A DNA stretch of 64,000 nt from Hypericum androsaemum (Eukaryota; Streptophyta; Magnoliopsida; Malpighiales; Hypericaceae), in the NCBI GenBank assembly GCA_963995505.1, contig OZ023180.1, positions 17,436,689 to 17,500,688 on the forward strand, written 5' to 3'. This document shows, in pieces, positions 31,852 through 42,839 of the stretch. The notes beneath the pieces are model-generated. The model had not been told where the DNA came from. It saw nothing but the letters and a program-made list of their open reading frames with translations, and did not search any database. Each line of letters begins with the position of its first letter. The first letter of the stretch is position 1. The position numbers were made by a program, and so were the translations under genes.

Positions 31852-32872
31852 CAAGGTTCTTAAAAATCACCCGGAGGTCGACTCGGAATTTGGTCGGACT
31901 TCCGGTCGGGCCGGAGGTTTTAAAATTATGTCATTTATATATATATATATATATATATATATCTTCTTTCTCCCTCGAAAAATGAAGTCGTCACCGGAAA
32001 ACTTGGCTTCTCACCATGTTAGGCCCACGAGAAAACCCATTAAGCCCACCTTGTAAAGTTCATTTTATGATAAAAAGTTTATTTACATGTGGCCCATACT
32101 TCCAGAAGCAATGCCACGTCCCTTATTTTCCATTTGAATTGCCAACCCACCTCCTTTTTACTTTTTTTTAACTATTTATTTATTACATGTCATCTTCATC
32201 CTGCCACAAGTCCAAAGGTTACCACTGTTCCTTCAAACATTTCAAACAATTTACTAAGGAAAGCTGTCCAAGCACTACCAAGGAAGCACATCATTCCACA
32301 AATCCAGAGAGAGAGATTCGCATGCTTTTGGGTGGTGCTTCATCTTCACCCCTTAATTTAGGGTTTCTTTTTCTATTTGATTTCCAATCTTCTCGAGTGA
32401 CAAGATAGTAGGGAATGGGATTTGTGATGGAGAGGAGGTTCTCATGCCGTCGATCTAGAAGTCAGGAAGGGGCCCAGGTGGTTTGATGGTCGTGACGTAT
32501 CGATGATTTTGGGGATTACATGTTGGTCGATGATATCAAGGATTTCGTGCTGTTTGAGGTCGGGAGAGAAGAATCGCAGGTTGGGAACCACTGTGGCAGA
32601 CCGGAAGGTTTTTCTTGAGGAAAATCGGATGCCGAAGGTCGGTGAAGAGGAATCGCGGGTTTGGGCGAAATATCCGACCAGCCCATATTTTTGGTCCAAC
32701 CTTACGAACCGGAAAAATCCGGGTCAAATTTCCGAACTGACCGCCCGGTTCGACCGGAATTTGTCCGATTCGTAAGGTTAGCGTTTTTATGGTCAAACTC
32801 GGTACGCTCTTTGTACCGATTTGCGGTCCGACCGATCGGATTGCCGGTCGAACCGTATTTTTTAAAACCTTG
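31852..32872. mobile_element. Non-autonomous hAT-like DNA transposon
   Basis: The ends are inverted: caaggttcttaaaaatcac on the left and, on the complementary strand of the right end, caaggttttaaaaaatac. The flanks taaaatat (31844-31851) and caaaatat (32873-32880) give an 8-bp target duplication with one mismatch, the hAT signature. Subterminal regions are rich in ccggtc/gaccgg-type motifs on both sides. A (TA)n tract lies at 31937-31962. At 1021 bp with no transposase it is non-autonomous. An ORF on the minus strand at 32442-32699 has no recognised domain. Confidence 0.85.
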
Positions 32873-32880
32873 CAAAATAT

Positions 32881-33239
32881 ATCCCACCAAACAAAATAAA
32901 TTAGCCCAGCGAAACCAAAAAACCGCCTACGCCCCTAAAACATGAACAAATCGATCAAGGGACAGTAGAGAATAAGAAAAAGGAAGGGATCTTGTCCAGC
33001 GAAGTTTGACAGGGATTTGGACGAAGTGCATAATATATAGCCCTGATCACAAACCGATAGGTGCTAGAAAGATGGAGCAGTTGCTAGGGAGAGAAGGTGA
33101 AATCAAAATAAATTTTCTAATATTTTGTAACCAAAAGAGGCGGTAGGAATCTTTCTTCTCCCACATTTCGACCTAAACTCTCTTCTCTCCCACCTTCGCC
33201 GCCGGTTCCACCGCCATCTCCTCCACTAGGGGGCTGGCC
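32881..33239. other. Spacer or LINE leader
   Basis: No gene is seen. Close to 33200-33255 the complementary stretches gccgccggttccaccgcc and ggccggtggaaccgg could form a hairpin just before the LINE ORF1 start. Confidence 0.4.
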
Positions 33240-34740
33240 GGTGGAACCGGGTGGGATGGCTCGCTCAGACCTGTTTTCGAGCCGTAGTTCAGTTACGCTG
33301 GTCTCAATCTTTGTTGACAATCTCCCCTGGTTCTGGAAATCTCTCGACCTTCGCAGATGGTCTTCCAATTTCTGTAGGGTTGCGGAATCTTATATCCCGC
33401 CCAAACTTTCTAAAAGGCGTTCGCGTTTCGGGTTTGTTTGTGTTGATGATGGTGTTGATGCAGTCCGTGTTATCAAATCTCTGGATGGTTCTTTTGTCGA
33501 TGGGAAGAGGCTTTTCGTCTCCTTGGCCAAATCTTCTAGGGGGGCTGATTTCTTCTGAGACTACCCAGGTGAGCGGATCTAATCTGCTAATTCAATAAAT
33601 AATTAATTTATTTTTCATCAAATTATTATTCAATTTAATCTAATTTAATTTAATTTTTTACCATATCTTTATTAGTGATCTCATCTAATCCGTTCACAAA
33701 ATAAAAAATTAATTTTTCTCTCATCTACGTATTATCTACAATTTAATTTATGTTTATATATAAATTGCAATGAATATATAAAATTATGCATCCATAAATA
33801 TATAATTACTACTGCTGAATTTTAATTTTTATAACCACATAAATAATATCCACCAGTATATATTTTAACAAATAATATTATATTATGTATCATTATGATT
33901 GAATTATGATAAAAAAAAAGTGGCCGATCGCCGTGCGGTTGACCGATTTCATTTCTCTTTCAATTTTTTAAATAAAATTTTTCCTTTGTCTTTTAGCTGT
34001 GAGCGATTGGTGATGCTAACCAATGCAGCTAGCCTGAAAAAGCAGATCTGGGTTAGAAAGGTTATTCAATCAACGGTCCACATCCAGTTGGGTAAGCTTA
34101 TCTCCCCTGATTCCCCTATACTTCCTCCCCCTCCTCCATCCTTTGACTACACAACCCCAATGGGTGGCTTGGATGATTGGCTTCAAAGAAGTCTCATTGC
34201 CCACTTGCTTGAGGTGAAACAGCTTCGGTCTATCCATTCCAGTCATCGTCTCAACCTCCAGAATTTCCCACACAACATTTTCCACCACATCCGAATTATG
34301 GAGACTCATGTCATGTGTGATGATGTGGGGTCTAACTCTAGCTATCATCTTTGTCACAGAGATAGCTCGGCAGGCGAGGCTTCTAGCTCGGCTGGGGTTC
34401 TCTTGGGTTTTGAGTACCTAGCCTCTTTTCCACCAACTTGCAACATCGATTCCAAAGACTCCTTCGGTGGTGGCAGAGAGTAGAACCTCTCGGGTTTTTT
34501 ACCAATATAGTACTACAGTACTAATTTATTACCAAAATGATGTGGGGTCTACTCCCTCTTGCTGCTTGGTCAGTTGTTTTCTTCGAATGGATTGCTTCAA
34601 AACTTGGGGATCCAATATTGGTACATGAAGATTCCATGGGTAGAAGAAGGTTGGACGTTGCGACTGTTCTAATCTCTACCACTTTCATGGATCCCTTACC
34701 GGAGGTGTTGGGGGTACATGTAAATGGTGTTTTCTGATAA
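33240..34740 (+). pseudogene. LINE ORF1 remnant (RRM plus DUF4283-like)
   Basis: The 33241-33558 ORF has an RNA-recognition-motif fold as found at the N-terminus of plant L1 ORF1: SIFVDNLPWFW (RNP2-like) and SRFGFVCVDDGVDAV (RNP1-like). It stops and is followed by a roughly 400-bp AT-rich insertion or spacer. ORF1-like sequence resumes near 34045 (WVRKVIQSTVHIQLG), and a DUF4283-like segment ends it at 34554-34737 (PLAAWSVVFFEWIASKLGD, RRRLDVATVLISTTF). The frame is broken in several places. ORF1 proteins bind RNA during retrotransposition; this one is dead. Confidence 0.7.
34238..34406 (+). repeat. Direct repeat copy 1 (about 170 bp)
   Basis: The block from cagtcatcgtctcaacct through gaatttcccacacaaca to gcttctagctcggctgggg reappears at about 35134-35342 with small indels. 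Confidence 0.85.
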
Positions 34741-35133
34741 CTACCAAAATCGCAGGGGTTCCAATGAGTCGAATGGATCCCGAAAGATTAGGGTTCTAGG
34801 ATAGTAGAGAGTAGAAGAAGAAGATAGACATAAGCATTTCCATTTCACATAACTTTCATGGATAACATCCACTAGTTACTGTTCACATATTTATGGATAA
34901 GTACTTGGGCTAGAAAGTTCACAAGTTGACTCACTACCACTAAACCTACTGGCCCACGGCCCAACTATCCTAAAGCATAAAATATTAAGTGGCCCACGAA
35001 ACACTTAGCCCCAATACATAAAACTTTGAGGCCAAACAAGTGTTTCACTTTTGGTCCAGAAAATACCACTTCCACCTTCCACCATGACAATCACCTTCTC
35101 CAACCTTTCGTTTCCCTCTTTGAATACTCCGAT

Positions 35134-35342
35134 TCCGGTCATCGTCTCAACCTCCTCTTCGTTCCTTGACCTTCCTTTATCAACACTACCTCCAGAATTT
35201 CCCACACAACATTTCCCACCATATCCGAATTATGGAGACTCATGTCATGTGTGATGGATGATGTGGGGTCTAACTCTAGCTATCATCTTTGTCACAGAGA
35301 TAGCTCAGCTCGGCAGGCAAGGCTTCTAGCTCGGCTGGGGTT
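35134..35342 (+). repeat. Direct repeat copy 2
   Basis: Counterpart of 34238-34406. It has extra sequence after cgtctcaacctcc and a small duplication in gatggatgatgtgg. The spacing of about 0.9 kb and the similarity suggest a local duplication. Confidence 0.85.
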
Positions 35343-35779
35343 TTTTTTGTCTAAATTGTGTTACTATTTACCATGTTTTGTGAAAAAAGCCTCTAATTTT
35401 AAAGTATTGCGGGGATGGTGTCTCTGTGGCATGAATGCCAAAAAATGTCGGATCTTGAATCTATCATCTGACGAAAAAAATTAGATCTTGGTCCAAGATT
35501 CGACTTTTTTGGCCGGATCTTGGTCAAAATCCTATCTGATTTCCGATGGATACCGAGATCCAACTTTTTAAGTCAGATAACAAGATCCAACAAAAAAAAT
35601 TGGATTTCGGTCGATAAATACAGACCAAAATCCAACTTTTTCCAGCGCTCACACCCCTCCTCGTTCGATCCCGTCCCCGCCTCCGCCGGCTCACCTCGCC
35701 GCTCGCCCGTCCCTCGCCTCTTCGATCGCCGGCTCGCCTCGTCGCTCCCGCTCGCTCGCCTCGCCTCTCCCGCCTCGCC
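35343..35779. other. Spacer with GC-rich stretch
   Basis: 35460-35640 holds repeats around agatccaac and ggatcttggtc. 35640-35779 is strongly GC-rich (cgctcgcctcgcc-type low complexity), directly abutting the truncated 5' end of the mobile-domain gene. No gene is seen. Confidence 0.5.
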
Positions 35780-38357
35780 GTTACTCTTCAGGACGTTGCT
35801 GTGTTATTCGGGCTTCCTATCGATGGACACCCAGTAACAGGGTTGGAGACACCTCCTGATTGGCACGAGTTCTGCGTACGCCTATTTGGCAGTAACCTGG
35901 CGGATACCCCTGGAATGGTTTGGAAAAATCAAATTGCCTTTAAATAGTTCGAGGGCCATTTTGACCCTGCTACTATCCCGATTGATGCTGGTGATGAGGT
36001 CGTGAAACAATATGTTCGAGCGAACATACTGCGACTTATCAGATGCATTCTTTTTCCCGAGTCCAGTAATGCGAGGGTCAACACATACTGGTTGCCACTT
36101 CTAGAGAATGTAGAGGCAATTGGTTCTTACAGCTGGGATAGTGCGTATTTGTCACACACGTACAGCCATTTATGTAGAGCCACAAGCTCGACACGTTCAC
36201 TTATTGCCGGGGCGATGACGCTAGTATGTATGTGGGCTTGGGAACGGATCATCCCAAATCGACCCGTTTTGTTAAATCCGGCAGTGCAACAATCAGGGCA
36301 AGCACTGGACATCAGGTATAAATTACTACTTAATGCGTTGTAGCCGCTGATTAACCTTATAGACTTGACGTAGTATTTTTATGTCACTGTGTAGGTGGAG
36401 TAGAAAATTTAACAGAGCGGCCAGCAAAAAAATAACAACCATATTTGTTTACAGACACATGTTGGATGAGCTTAGAGAATCAGATGTAAGTAATTTATTT
36501 ATTAAATTTTAATGAATAGTTTTGACTTAAATCATACTGTGTTGCATACATATCACCATCACCATTTGGACGAGCTACGAGTGTGTGCATTTATTGCAGG
36601 TTGTATGGATGTCGTATAACGACGAGATCCTTGGCAATCTCCCGATAATATGCCATCGTGATTGTGGCTTATGGTTGGCACGAGTCCCGTTGATATGCTT
36701 TTTGCATGTGGAGTGACATTATCCTGATCGGGTGTTACGACAGTTTGGATTACTCTAGGGTATTCCGGCTATACCTGAGATCGATGAGGCAACACATAGT
36801 GCGGTGGATGGTCGGGGTCAGGCTGGCCAAAATTGGAATGCTATTTACGAAGGCCATGTGAAGATCTGGGTGGAATTTCGGACAAGATATGTGTATCACG
36901 GAGTACTTGCATCGTCGTATATCCATTATCATGATGGATATATGGATTGGTACAGGAAGATTACTCGGCGATTCATCAGCCCTGCTAGCGCAATGTTACA
37001 CATGAGTGTAAGTCAATTTAGCTATGTTAAATAAATATGTTGTCTATTTTAATTTCCATAGCGATGTTCCACACTGCTAATGATAATACGATTTTATTTG
37101 TAGGCGGATGATGTTAAACATATACGCCACATGTCTTCAGACATTTCAGAAATTCAGAATTTATCTCAGGTTGTACTTGAGTTTGCTGGCGAGCAGAGAT
37201 GGTACCTAGGTCTCCCCGACAGCCAGCCACCTGTGGTACCGATGGAGCACATGACATACGATCTTCCTCCATCAGAGAGAGTATCTGTCGTCAGACGCAA
37301 AACCACCCTTTTCAACAAGCGGCAACCAATACCCCGGCATGAGCCCGTACATGGTTATCAAGTGGAGCCCATGGTCTGGGAAGATTATCGGTCGAGGTCG
37401 CAGATACCAGCAAACACAGTAATGTCTCTCAGCATGGATACCTCCGCCTCTCATCCGTTCTCCCAGCACACGGATTTTGGCAACCCCGGCTCCGCTTCCC
37501 AACCGTCCCACCAGCACTCGAGTTAAGGCCTGGCTCACACTGGGGTGCAGCATTCCCTGCTGTTTACTCCCCCTAGGCAGAGGTATTTGTTTCTCTGTTA
37601 ATTATGAATTTTATTACAATATGTTCAATTGATTTCATTATTATCTAAATTTTTATTTTGTTATTAGGGGTGTTCTCATTGGAGACGGTACAACGGCAGC
37701 TAGGTCTGTTCAGCCATTGTCTTACGGACTGGGCCCTTCCGGATCGGGTTTCGGCGTCGCCCCCTCCGCTGCTCATCCATTATTCCAGGAAAATATATTT
37801 GGTTGGGCCCAAACTGGGTCTCATAGGTCCCAAACGCTGTCTGATTTTGCTTTAGCACAAACTGGGGCTCATACGTCCGACACGCAGTCCAGTTTTGGTT
37901 TGGCCTGGTCTGGTATACAGACATCCCAACTGTTTGCGACACCTACACAGAGGTTGGTTCTCTTTAATTTGGTGTGTGTTAATTATGAATTTTATTTATA
38001 AATTTTGAATTGATTGTATGGCTTTATTGTGTTGATAACATAATTTGTTGATTTTGATAAATTTGTATGATATTTTATAATAGGACTTTGCCACGTGATA
38101 CTTCAACTCATGGTAGTGGTGATTTTTCACTTGACGATCCAACCGATTTGGAGGAAGAAGAAATACCTCTGGTCCGGCGTCAGCCTAATCGGGGAGCTAG
38201 AGAGGCTGGTGTGCGATGTTTTATAGGAGGACACCTGAATGTGCCTGGAAAGGCGAAGGCGAAGGCGAAGGCGAAGGCGAAGGCGAAGGCGAAGGCGAAG
38301 GCGAAGGCTCACCCAGAGAAGCATCAAAAGGAGAAGCCTCAGAAGAAGAAGATGTAG
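35780..38357 (+). pseudogene. Plant mobile domain (MAIN/MAIL1-like) gene with four nonsense codons
   Basis: Six exons with intact GT-AG sites and consistent phases: 35780-36315, 36395-36485, 36600-37007, 37104-37582, 37668-37952, 38084-38357. The protein begins inside the family motif VTLQDVAVLFGLPIDG and continues with PLLENVEAIGSYSWDSAYL, a MWAWERI block, PIICHRDCGLWLARVPLICF, DRVLRQFG and VKIWVEFR, as in plant mobile domain (PMD, DUF1985-independent aminotransferase-like) proteins. The tail is Q/S-rich, then a lysine-alanine run and a basic end. In-frame stops at 35945 (TAG), 36714 (TGA), 36756 (TAG) and 37524 (TAA) all sit where TGG or a CAN codon is expected. There are no frameshifts. 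The N-terminus is replaced by GC-rich sequence. PMD genes occur both as host silencing factors and inside transposons. Confidence 0.85.
38250..38308 (+). repeat. (AAGGCG)n microsatellite in coding sequence
   Basis: About ten tandem aaggcg hexamers encode a lysine-alanine alternation in the last exon of the mobile-domain pseudogene, followed by a lysine-rich tail resembling a nuclear localisation signal. Confidence 0.95.
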
Positions 38358-38781
38358 TTTATTCTTCTGTACTAGACATTCGTTGGATGCTTTTATGACT
38401 GTATTAACTTCACTTTTTTTGATGATTTGTGTTTTAGTTTTTGAAACTTTTCAAACGTTATACCTTTCTATATAATTATGTCGTCAAGACATTAAACAAA
38501 GTACGGTATAAGGACAAACGACACGACAAAACTAAGAAGTGCAATACTAAAATAGGATGACAACAATCTGAAATAACAGATAAAAACAAAATGTCTTAAT
38601 GTTTCTCAACACGTTGCCACAATTCTCATCAGAATCCCCGGTAGGGACATATTTGCCACTATTTCTTGAAAACTTGTTTAACATTCTCGTGATCAACACT
38701 GAAATGTATTCGATTTTCTTCATACGAGACATAAATCTGTTCAAAAAATACTTAATTAGGTCAATGATTATATTAAAATAC

Positions 38782-39243
38782 TTATTCGATTTTACACATA
38801 ACTTCATTAAATACAACTAAGTTATTAAACTTGTTGCCACCCGCTTCATAAATTATTTGAGCATCCATCTCAACATCGCTCTGGCTTATTCCACTCAGTT
38901 TCCGACCATATGCTTCCTGACATGTATCAATCCACTTGTTTGCATTAAAATTAAGTCATTTCCAACGACCTCTCAATGCCTCCACGTTTCTTTCGCCGAA
39001 CTCTTCTGACTTTTCTGCTCGAGCTTCATTGAACAAATTACTCACTCGTGCCCATAGCGACGCACCCCTTTGATATTTGCCAAGTATCGAATCTTCGCTA
39101 GCAAAACACCAAAATGACATTAGGGCTACATCTTCTTTCACACTCCAGCTGACATTTGGTGCCTTCTTTTGAGGATTTGTATTTTTTGGACGAACATCTT
39201 GAAACAAATTGTGGGCGGTGTTTTTGTGAGGTTTGGTGTTCAT
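38782..39243 (-). pseudogene. SANT/trihelix-like transposon ORF, one nonsense codon
   Basis: On the minus strand from ATG 39243: a 154-codon frame with VSWSVKEDVALMSFWCFASED, a GASLWARVSNLFNEAR block and VEALRGRW, followed after a TGA at 38956-38958 by LNFNANKWIDTCQEAYGRK. The family pattern (W...ED..L...W, then RW..LN...KW) is that of the Myb/SANT-like proteins found near PIF/Harbinger transposases and in NAM-associated plant genes. The stop replaces an expected arginine codon (CGA to TGA). A TATA-like ctataaatag lies at 39474-39483 upstream. It is convergent with the mobile-domain gene and decays in the same way. Confidence 0.6.
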
Positions 39244-39483
39244 GGATAAGAATTTGGGTGAAATTTGGAGATAATTATGAGTTAAAATAAGATTGAGAGG
39301 TAGGATACTCTCCAGAGTTGTGAAAAGCTTGAGAATTAAAATAAGCTTGAAATGGTTGATAATTTGGAGAGTTGGAATTATTCGGATCCATAATAGAAAT
39401 AATATAAAGAGATTATGTAGTGAAAGAAGAGAGAATTTTAGATTGTGTATCAAAATATGTAATTATTGGATTCTATTTATAGA

Positions 39484-39739
39484 GAATTAAAAAATATGAT
39501 TTTTTATTTTTTTATTTCTAGTTTTGTTAAAAAATAACTTCAATTTTTAACCACACAAATTATATCTAAAAAAATTTATTTCAACGAATAATATTGTATC
39601 AAGTGTTACTAAATTAGATTAAAAAAAATAAAAACATAATATGCCTTAACCCAACCGGTGTGTCAGGGAGACACCCTCTGCACACGTTTGGGCAGGCAAG
39701 GAGTTTTAGTTTACCTTAAAATTTTTTTTTTGTCCTCTT
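39484..39739. other. AT-rich spacer
   Basis: No gene. A short inverted stretch (ggtgtgtcagggagacaccc) lies at 39657-39677. Confidence 0.4.
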
Positions 39740-41275
39740 GCTTAAGGCGGAGAAATGGCCACGTGGTCTAAAGCTCTTCCCTTCGTCAACTTGGGGAACC
39801 TTATCAGTAAAGCAACTGAGGACACCTTGGAAGCTGATGCTATTGATACTTGGTCAGCCGTGCAGGATCTAGGGGTTGAATTCCAGGGAGAAACCTCTTT
39901 GACCCTTTCTAAATTTAAAGACGCTGCTAAAGGAGTTTTGCTCCGCCGCCATCTTTCTCAATGATCATCTCGACTTGGAACGTGCGTGGTGGTTGCCTGG
40001 AACCAAGTTACAAGACCAAGAGAATTTGGAGGTCTTGGGATAGAGGATTTGGATATAAAAAATAAAATAATGCTCTCCTTCTTAAATGGGTGTGGAAGTT
40101 CCTCTCCAATGATGATGCATATTGGGCAAGTTTTATCAAAGAAATTTACAACTAGAACAGGACGTCTACACTCTGGTTCCCCTCTGGTTCTAATTCCAGT
40201 TGCTGGGCTAACATTTCCATGCTGGCCAGTGGAAATTCAAGAATTGCTGCTGAATTTAGAGCAGGCTTCAAGCTCTCTATTGGAGATGGAAAAAAGTTCT
40301 TCTTCTGGGGGCTGATCCTTGGGCTAACGACATTCCTCTGTTATCAAGTTTTTTCGGCCTTTATTCCCTTTTAACTCAGAAATCAGCGACACTTTGGGAT
40401 TGCAGTTTTTGGTCCGACGGATGTTGGATTTGGTCTCTTTTTTGGACCTGGCCACTGTTCTGGGAACTTCATCTAGAATCATCCCTCCTTGATAGTCTTT
40501 CTGGATTCCGACCAAAGATTGATGGTTCTGATCGAATTAGTTGGATTTTTGATGAGGACAATATCTACAGCTCGAGTTCAATGAGATGGAAGCTTTACCA
40601 TAATTCTTTCCCAGTAATCTCTATATCGAAGATTTGGACTGGAATAATTCTTTTGAAGGTTGAATGCTTTCTTTGGCTGGCTTTACAAGATCGGTTACCA
40701 ACCCGTGATAATCTGATATATATGCAAAGACTCGACCCTTGGGATTGCCTTTGCCCTTTTTGCGGTATTGACGATGAGAATGGTTCTCACCTTCTTCTCC
40801 ATTGCAAGCCATCTTGGTTAACTTGGAATGTTTTTTTTAGAAGTATAGGTATCTCTTGGTGCATCGGTCCGTCAATCACGCAATTCCTTTCGGCTTGGAT
40901 GAATCTAGTTGAAGGGGGCACGATTGCAAAGGTTTGGTTCTCACTCTTTGGTGCGATTTTGTGGTGCTCTTGGACTTCAAGAAATCAAATGATTTTTTAA
41001 GCAGCGCCATACAACCAGGAATTTTTCCATCGTGCCATTCAACTACGTGCTCGTGAGTGAATTACCTGGTCGAAAGTTATTTCTGATTTTGCAGGCCAGG
41101 ACCCATTCATCTTCCTTGATTTGCATGCCCCATGTCTGTAGGGGCGTAACCAAGCTTTTTGATGTTTGATGTTTGTGGGGAGTTCTTTTTCCCCCTGACC
41201 TCTGTTTGTATTTTGGTATCTTGTTTGGACCCTAGTAAATATTTTTCGTCAATAAACTTTACTTATCAAAAATTA
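39740..41275 (+). mobile_element. Internally deleted LINE
   Basis: 39755-39964 looks like the end of ORF1. Immediately after, at 39962, ORF2 starts with MIISTWNVRGG, the first residues of the AP-like endonuclease. That start is fused directly to the late RT region (NQVTRPREFGGLGIEDLDIK), so most of the endonuclease and RT has been deleted. It continues with the zf-RVT domain at 40581-41000 (KVECFLWLALQDRLPTRDNL, CPFCGIDDENGSHLLLHC) and ends with an A-rich tail at tttacttatcaaaaa. Frameshifts occur near 40070 and 40320. Confidence 0.82.
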
Positions 41276-41282
41276 AAATATA

Positions 41283-41560
41283 AAGTAGTAGTAACTAAAG
41301 GATAGAGTTACAGCTTGAATGAACGGATGAGAGGATAGAGACATATCCTATGAAAGAGACTTGATCTTCGTAACAAGTAACAACTCTTATCTTTAACACT
41401 CCTTCTCAAATTGGTGCGTAGAGATTCCTAATACCAAACTTGCCAAGTAAATAATGGAAGCAATGACACCCTATGACTTTCGTGAATATCTCGACCAATT
41501 GTCCAGCACTATCGATCTTTTGTCGGCCAATTACCATCGTTTTAATTTCGCCGCCTCACG
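41283..41560 (-). mobile_element. Copia 3' end remnant
   Basis: On the minus strand, 41560-41415 encodes the typical end of a copia RNase H (QLVEIFTKVIG, then LLGKFGIRNLYAPI and a stop), followed by a purine tract (tgagaaggag) and an LTR start (tgttaaagataagag) running to about 41283. Everything upstream is gone. Confidence 0.72.
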
Positions 41561-41917
41561 AGTTGCCCCTTGATGATGGCGTATTCGACCCCTAAGCTTC
41601 TTGCTAAGTCGCATGAGAATTTTTTTTCCAAAGAACCCTATCTTCGGATACAAAGTTTCATAAGTGCTTTCACCTTGGATGTTGGGTTTTTGGGCCGGGT
41701 AAACCTTGGCAGTCGAGTATTAATATATTGGACCGGCGTTGACATTTCAATGTCCGACCCAACATACAATACCATTTCTAACCCAGTGATGCGGCCCATT
41801 TCAGCATTGTTCCCTACGGCCTGCCCAACTTTTCATTCACCTGGTGGATTTATTTGGCCCGATCCGGACTCATTCCTTGTAGGAGTACCCACATCACCGG
41901 AGTTTAGCTAGAAACTG
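41561..41917. other. Unrecognised segment
   Basis: The 113-residue ORF at 41570-41911 has no domain I recognise. It lies between retroelement remnants and is probably transposon-derived. Confidence 0.35.
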
Positions 41918-42145
41918 TTGCTAATTCTAGCAATCCGGATTTATTTGCATGCTTGGTCTCCGGAGGTTTTACGATGCATTGTGCAAAAATGGGGCGACAT
42001 GATTCTTGTGCACGAAGATACATCGACGAAGAGGTTGCTTGACAAGGCAAGAATCAGTCTTATAACTAAGGAGATGTCGAGAGTAGAGAACCGCGTGTTG
42101 GTTAGGGTGAATGGGGAAGTCTATTATAATGTATGTGACCAATAA
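41918..42145 (+). pseudogene. LINE ORF1 (DUF4283-like) fragment
   Basis: LHAWSPEVLRCIVQKWGDMI followed by HEDTSTKRLLDKARISLI parallels the segment at 34554-34737 (AAWSVVFFEWIASKLGDPI, HEDSMGRRRLDVATVLI). The two are homologous pieces of plant LINE ORF1. Flanking LINE sequence is missing. Confidence 0.6.
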
Positions 42146-42254
42146 TGCTCCTGAATAACCACTGATCTTCCGTCTCCGTTAGTCGGAAGTCAATTGCGCA
42201 GGCCGTGACATCCACCGATCTCTTGACCTGGACGTCGTTAAGTGCTTCGGTGTA

Positions 42255-42500
42255 GGTGTGCTTTTCTCTCCAGAAGGGTTGTTTGAGTGACTAATCGTGC
42301 CATTTGGGTTGTCGAATCAAGTAATTTGATGGACGAAAGCATTCTGTTGGGTCGACACTGGCCCGAGAGACGAGGCAAAAAAATTATCGAATTTATGAAT
42401 TTTCAGATAATAGGAAATAACTTAATTGGTTTTTGTGTTTTCGTCTACTTTGATGACTTTCTCGTATATAGTGTCGACGCTACGAACACTTTCGCAAAGT
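42255..42500 (+). pseudogene. Degenerate gypsy reverse transcriptase fragment
   Basis: Broken frames show LIVPFGLSNQ (from MPFGLTNAP) and, about 130 bp on, VFVYFDDFLVYSVD (from the catalytic V(Y/F)xDDxLVYS motif). The spacing is right for Ty3/gypsy RT, but stops and indels are numerous. Confidence 0.55.
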
Positions 42501-42839
42501 TCTTCTTGTACTGCGGTGGGATAAGTTGTTCGCTACCTTGCAAAATTGCGTGTTTATGACCTTGGAGGTACTTGTCCTTGGTTATGTAGTTTTGGTTGAA
42601 TTCATTATTTTTTAGGACCTCAATTTATTGTTTGAACATACCTATGGTTTTTTCTTGCGGCTTTGACATACTGTATATTCTAGAGTTGTGGGAGGTCAGA
42701 AATTTCGATAAACTTTTGAGCGTGTCAGCTCTAGTTATTCCATTTTTGTTGAATTTTTTGATAATTGAAGATTGTATGTTCGCTACGCTAGCACATAATG
42801 ATATGACATTGCGACGACAACCAACACTGACTTAAGAAA
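42501..42839. other. Unrecognised spacer
   Basis: Possibly more decayed gypsy sequence; the ORF at 42596-42835 has no recognisable domain. Confidence 0.3.

Noticed and set aside
38127..38475. Arginine-rich and glycine-glutamate-rich repeat proteins
   Set aside because: They are alternative-frame readings of the aaggcg microsatellite in the mobile-domain pseudogene.
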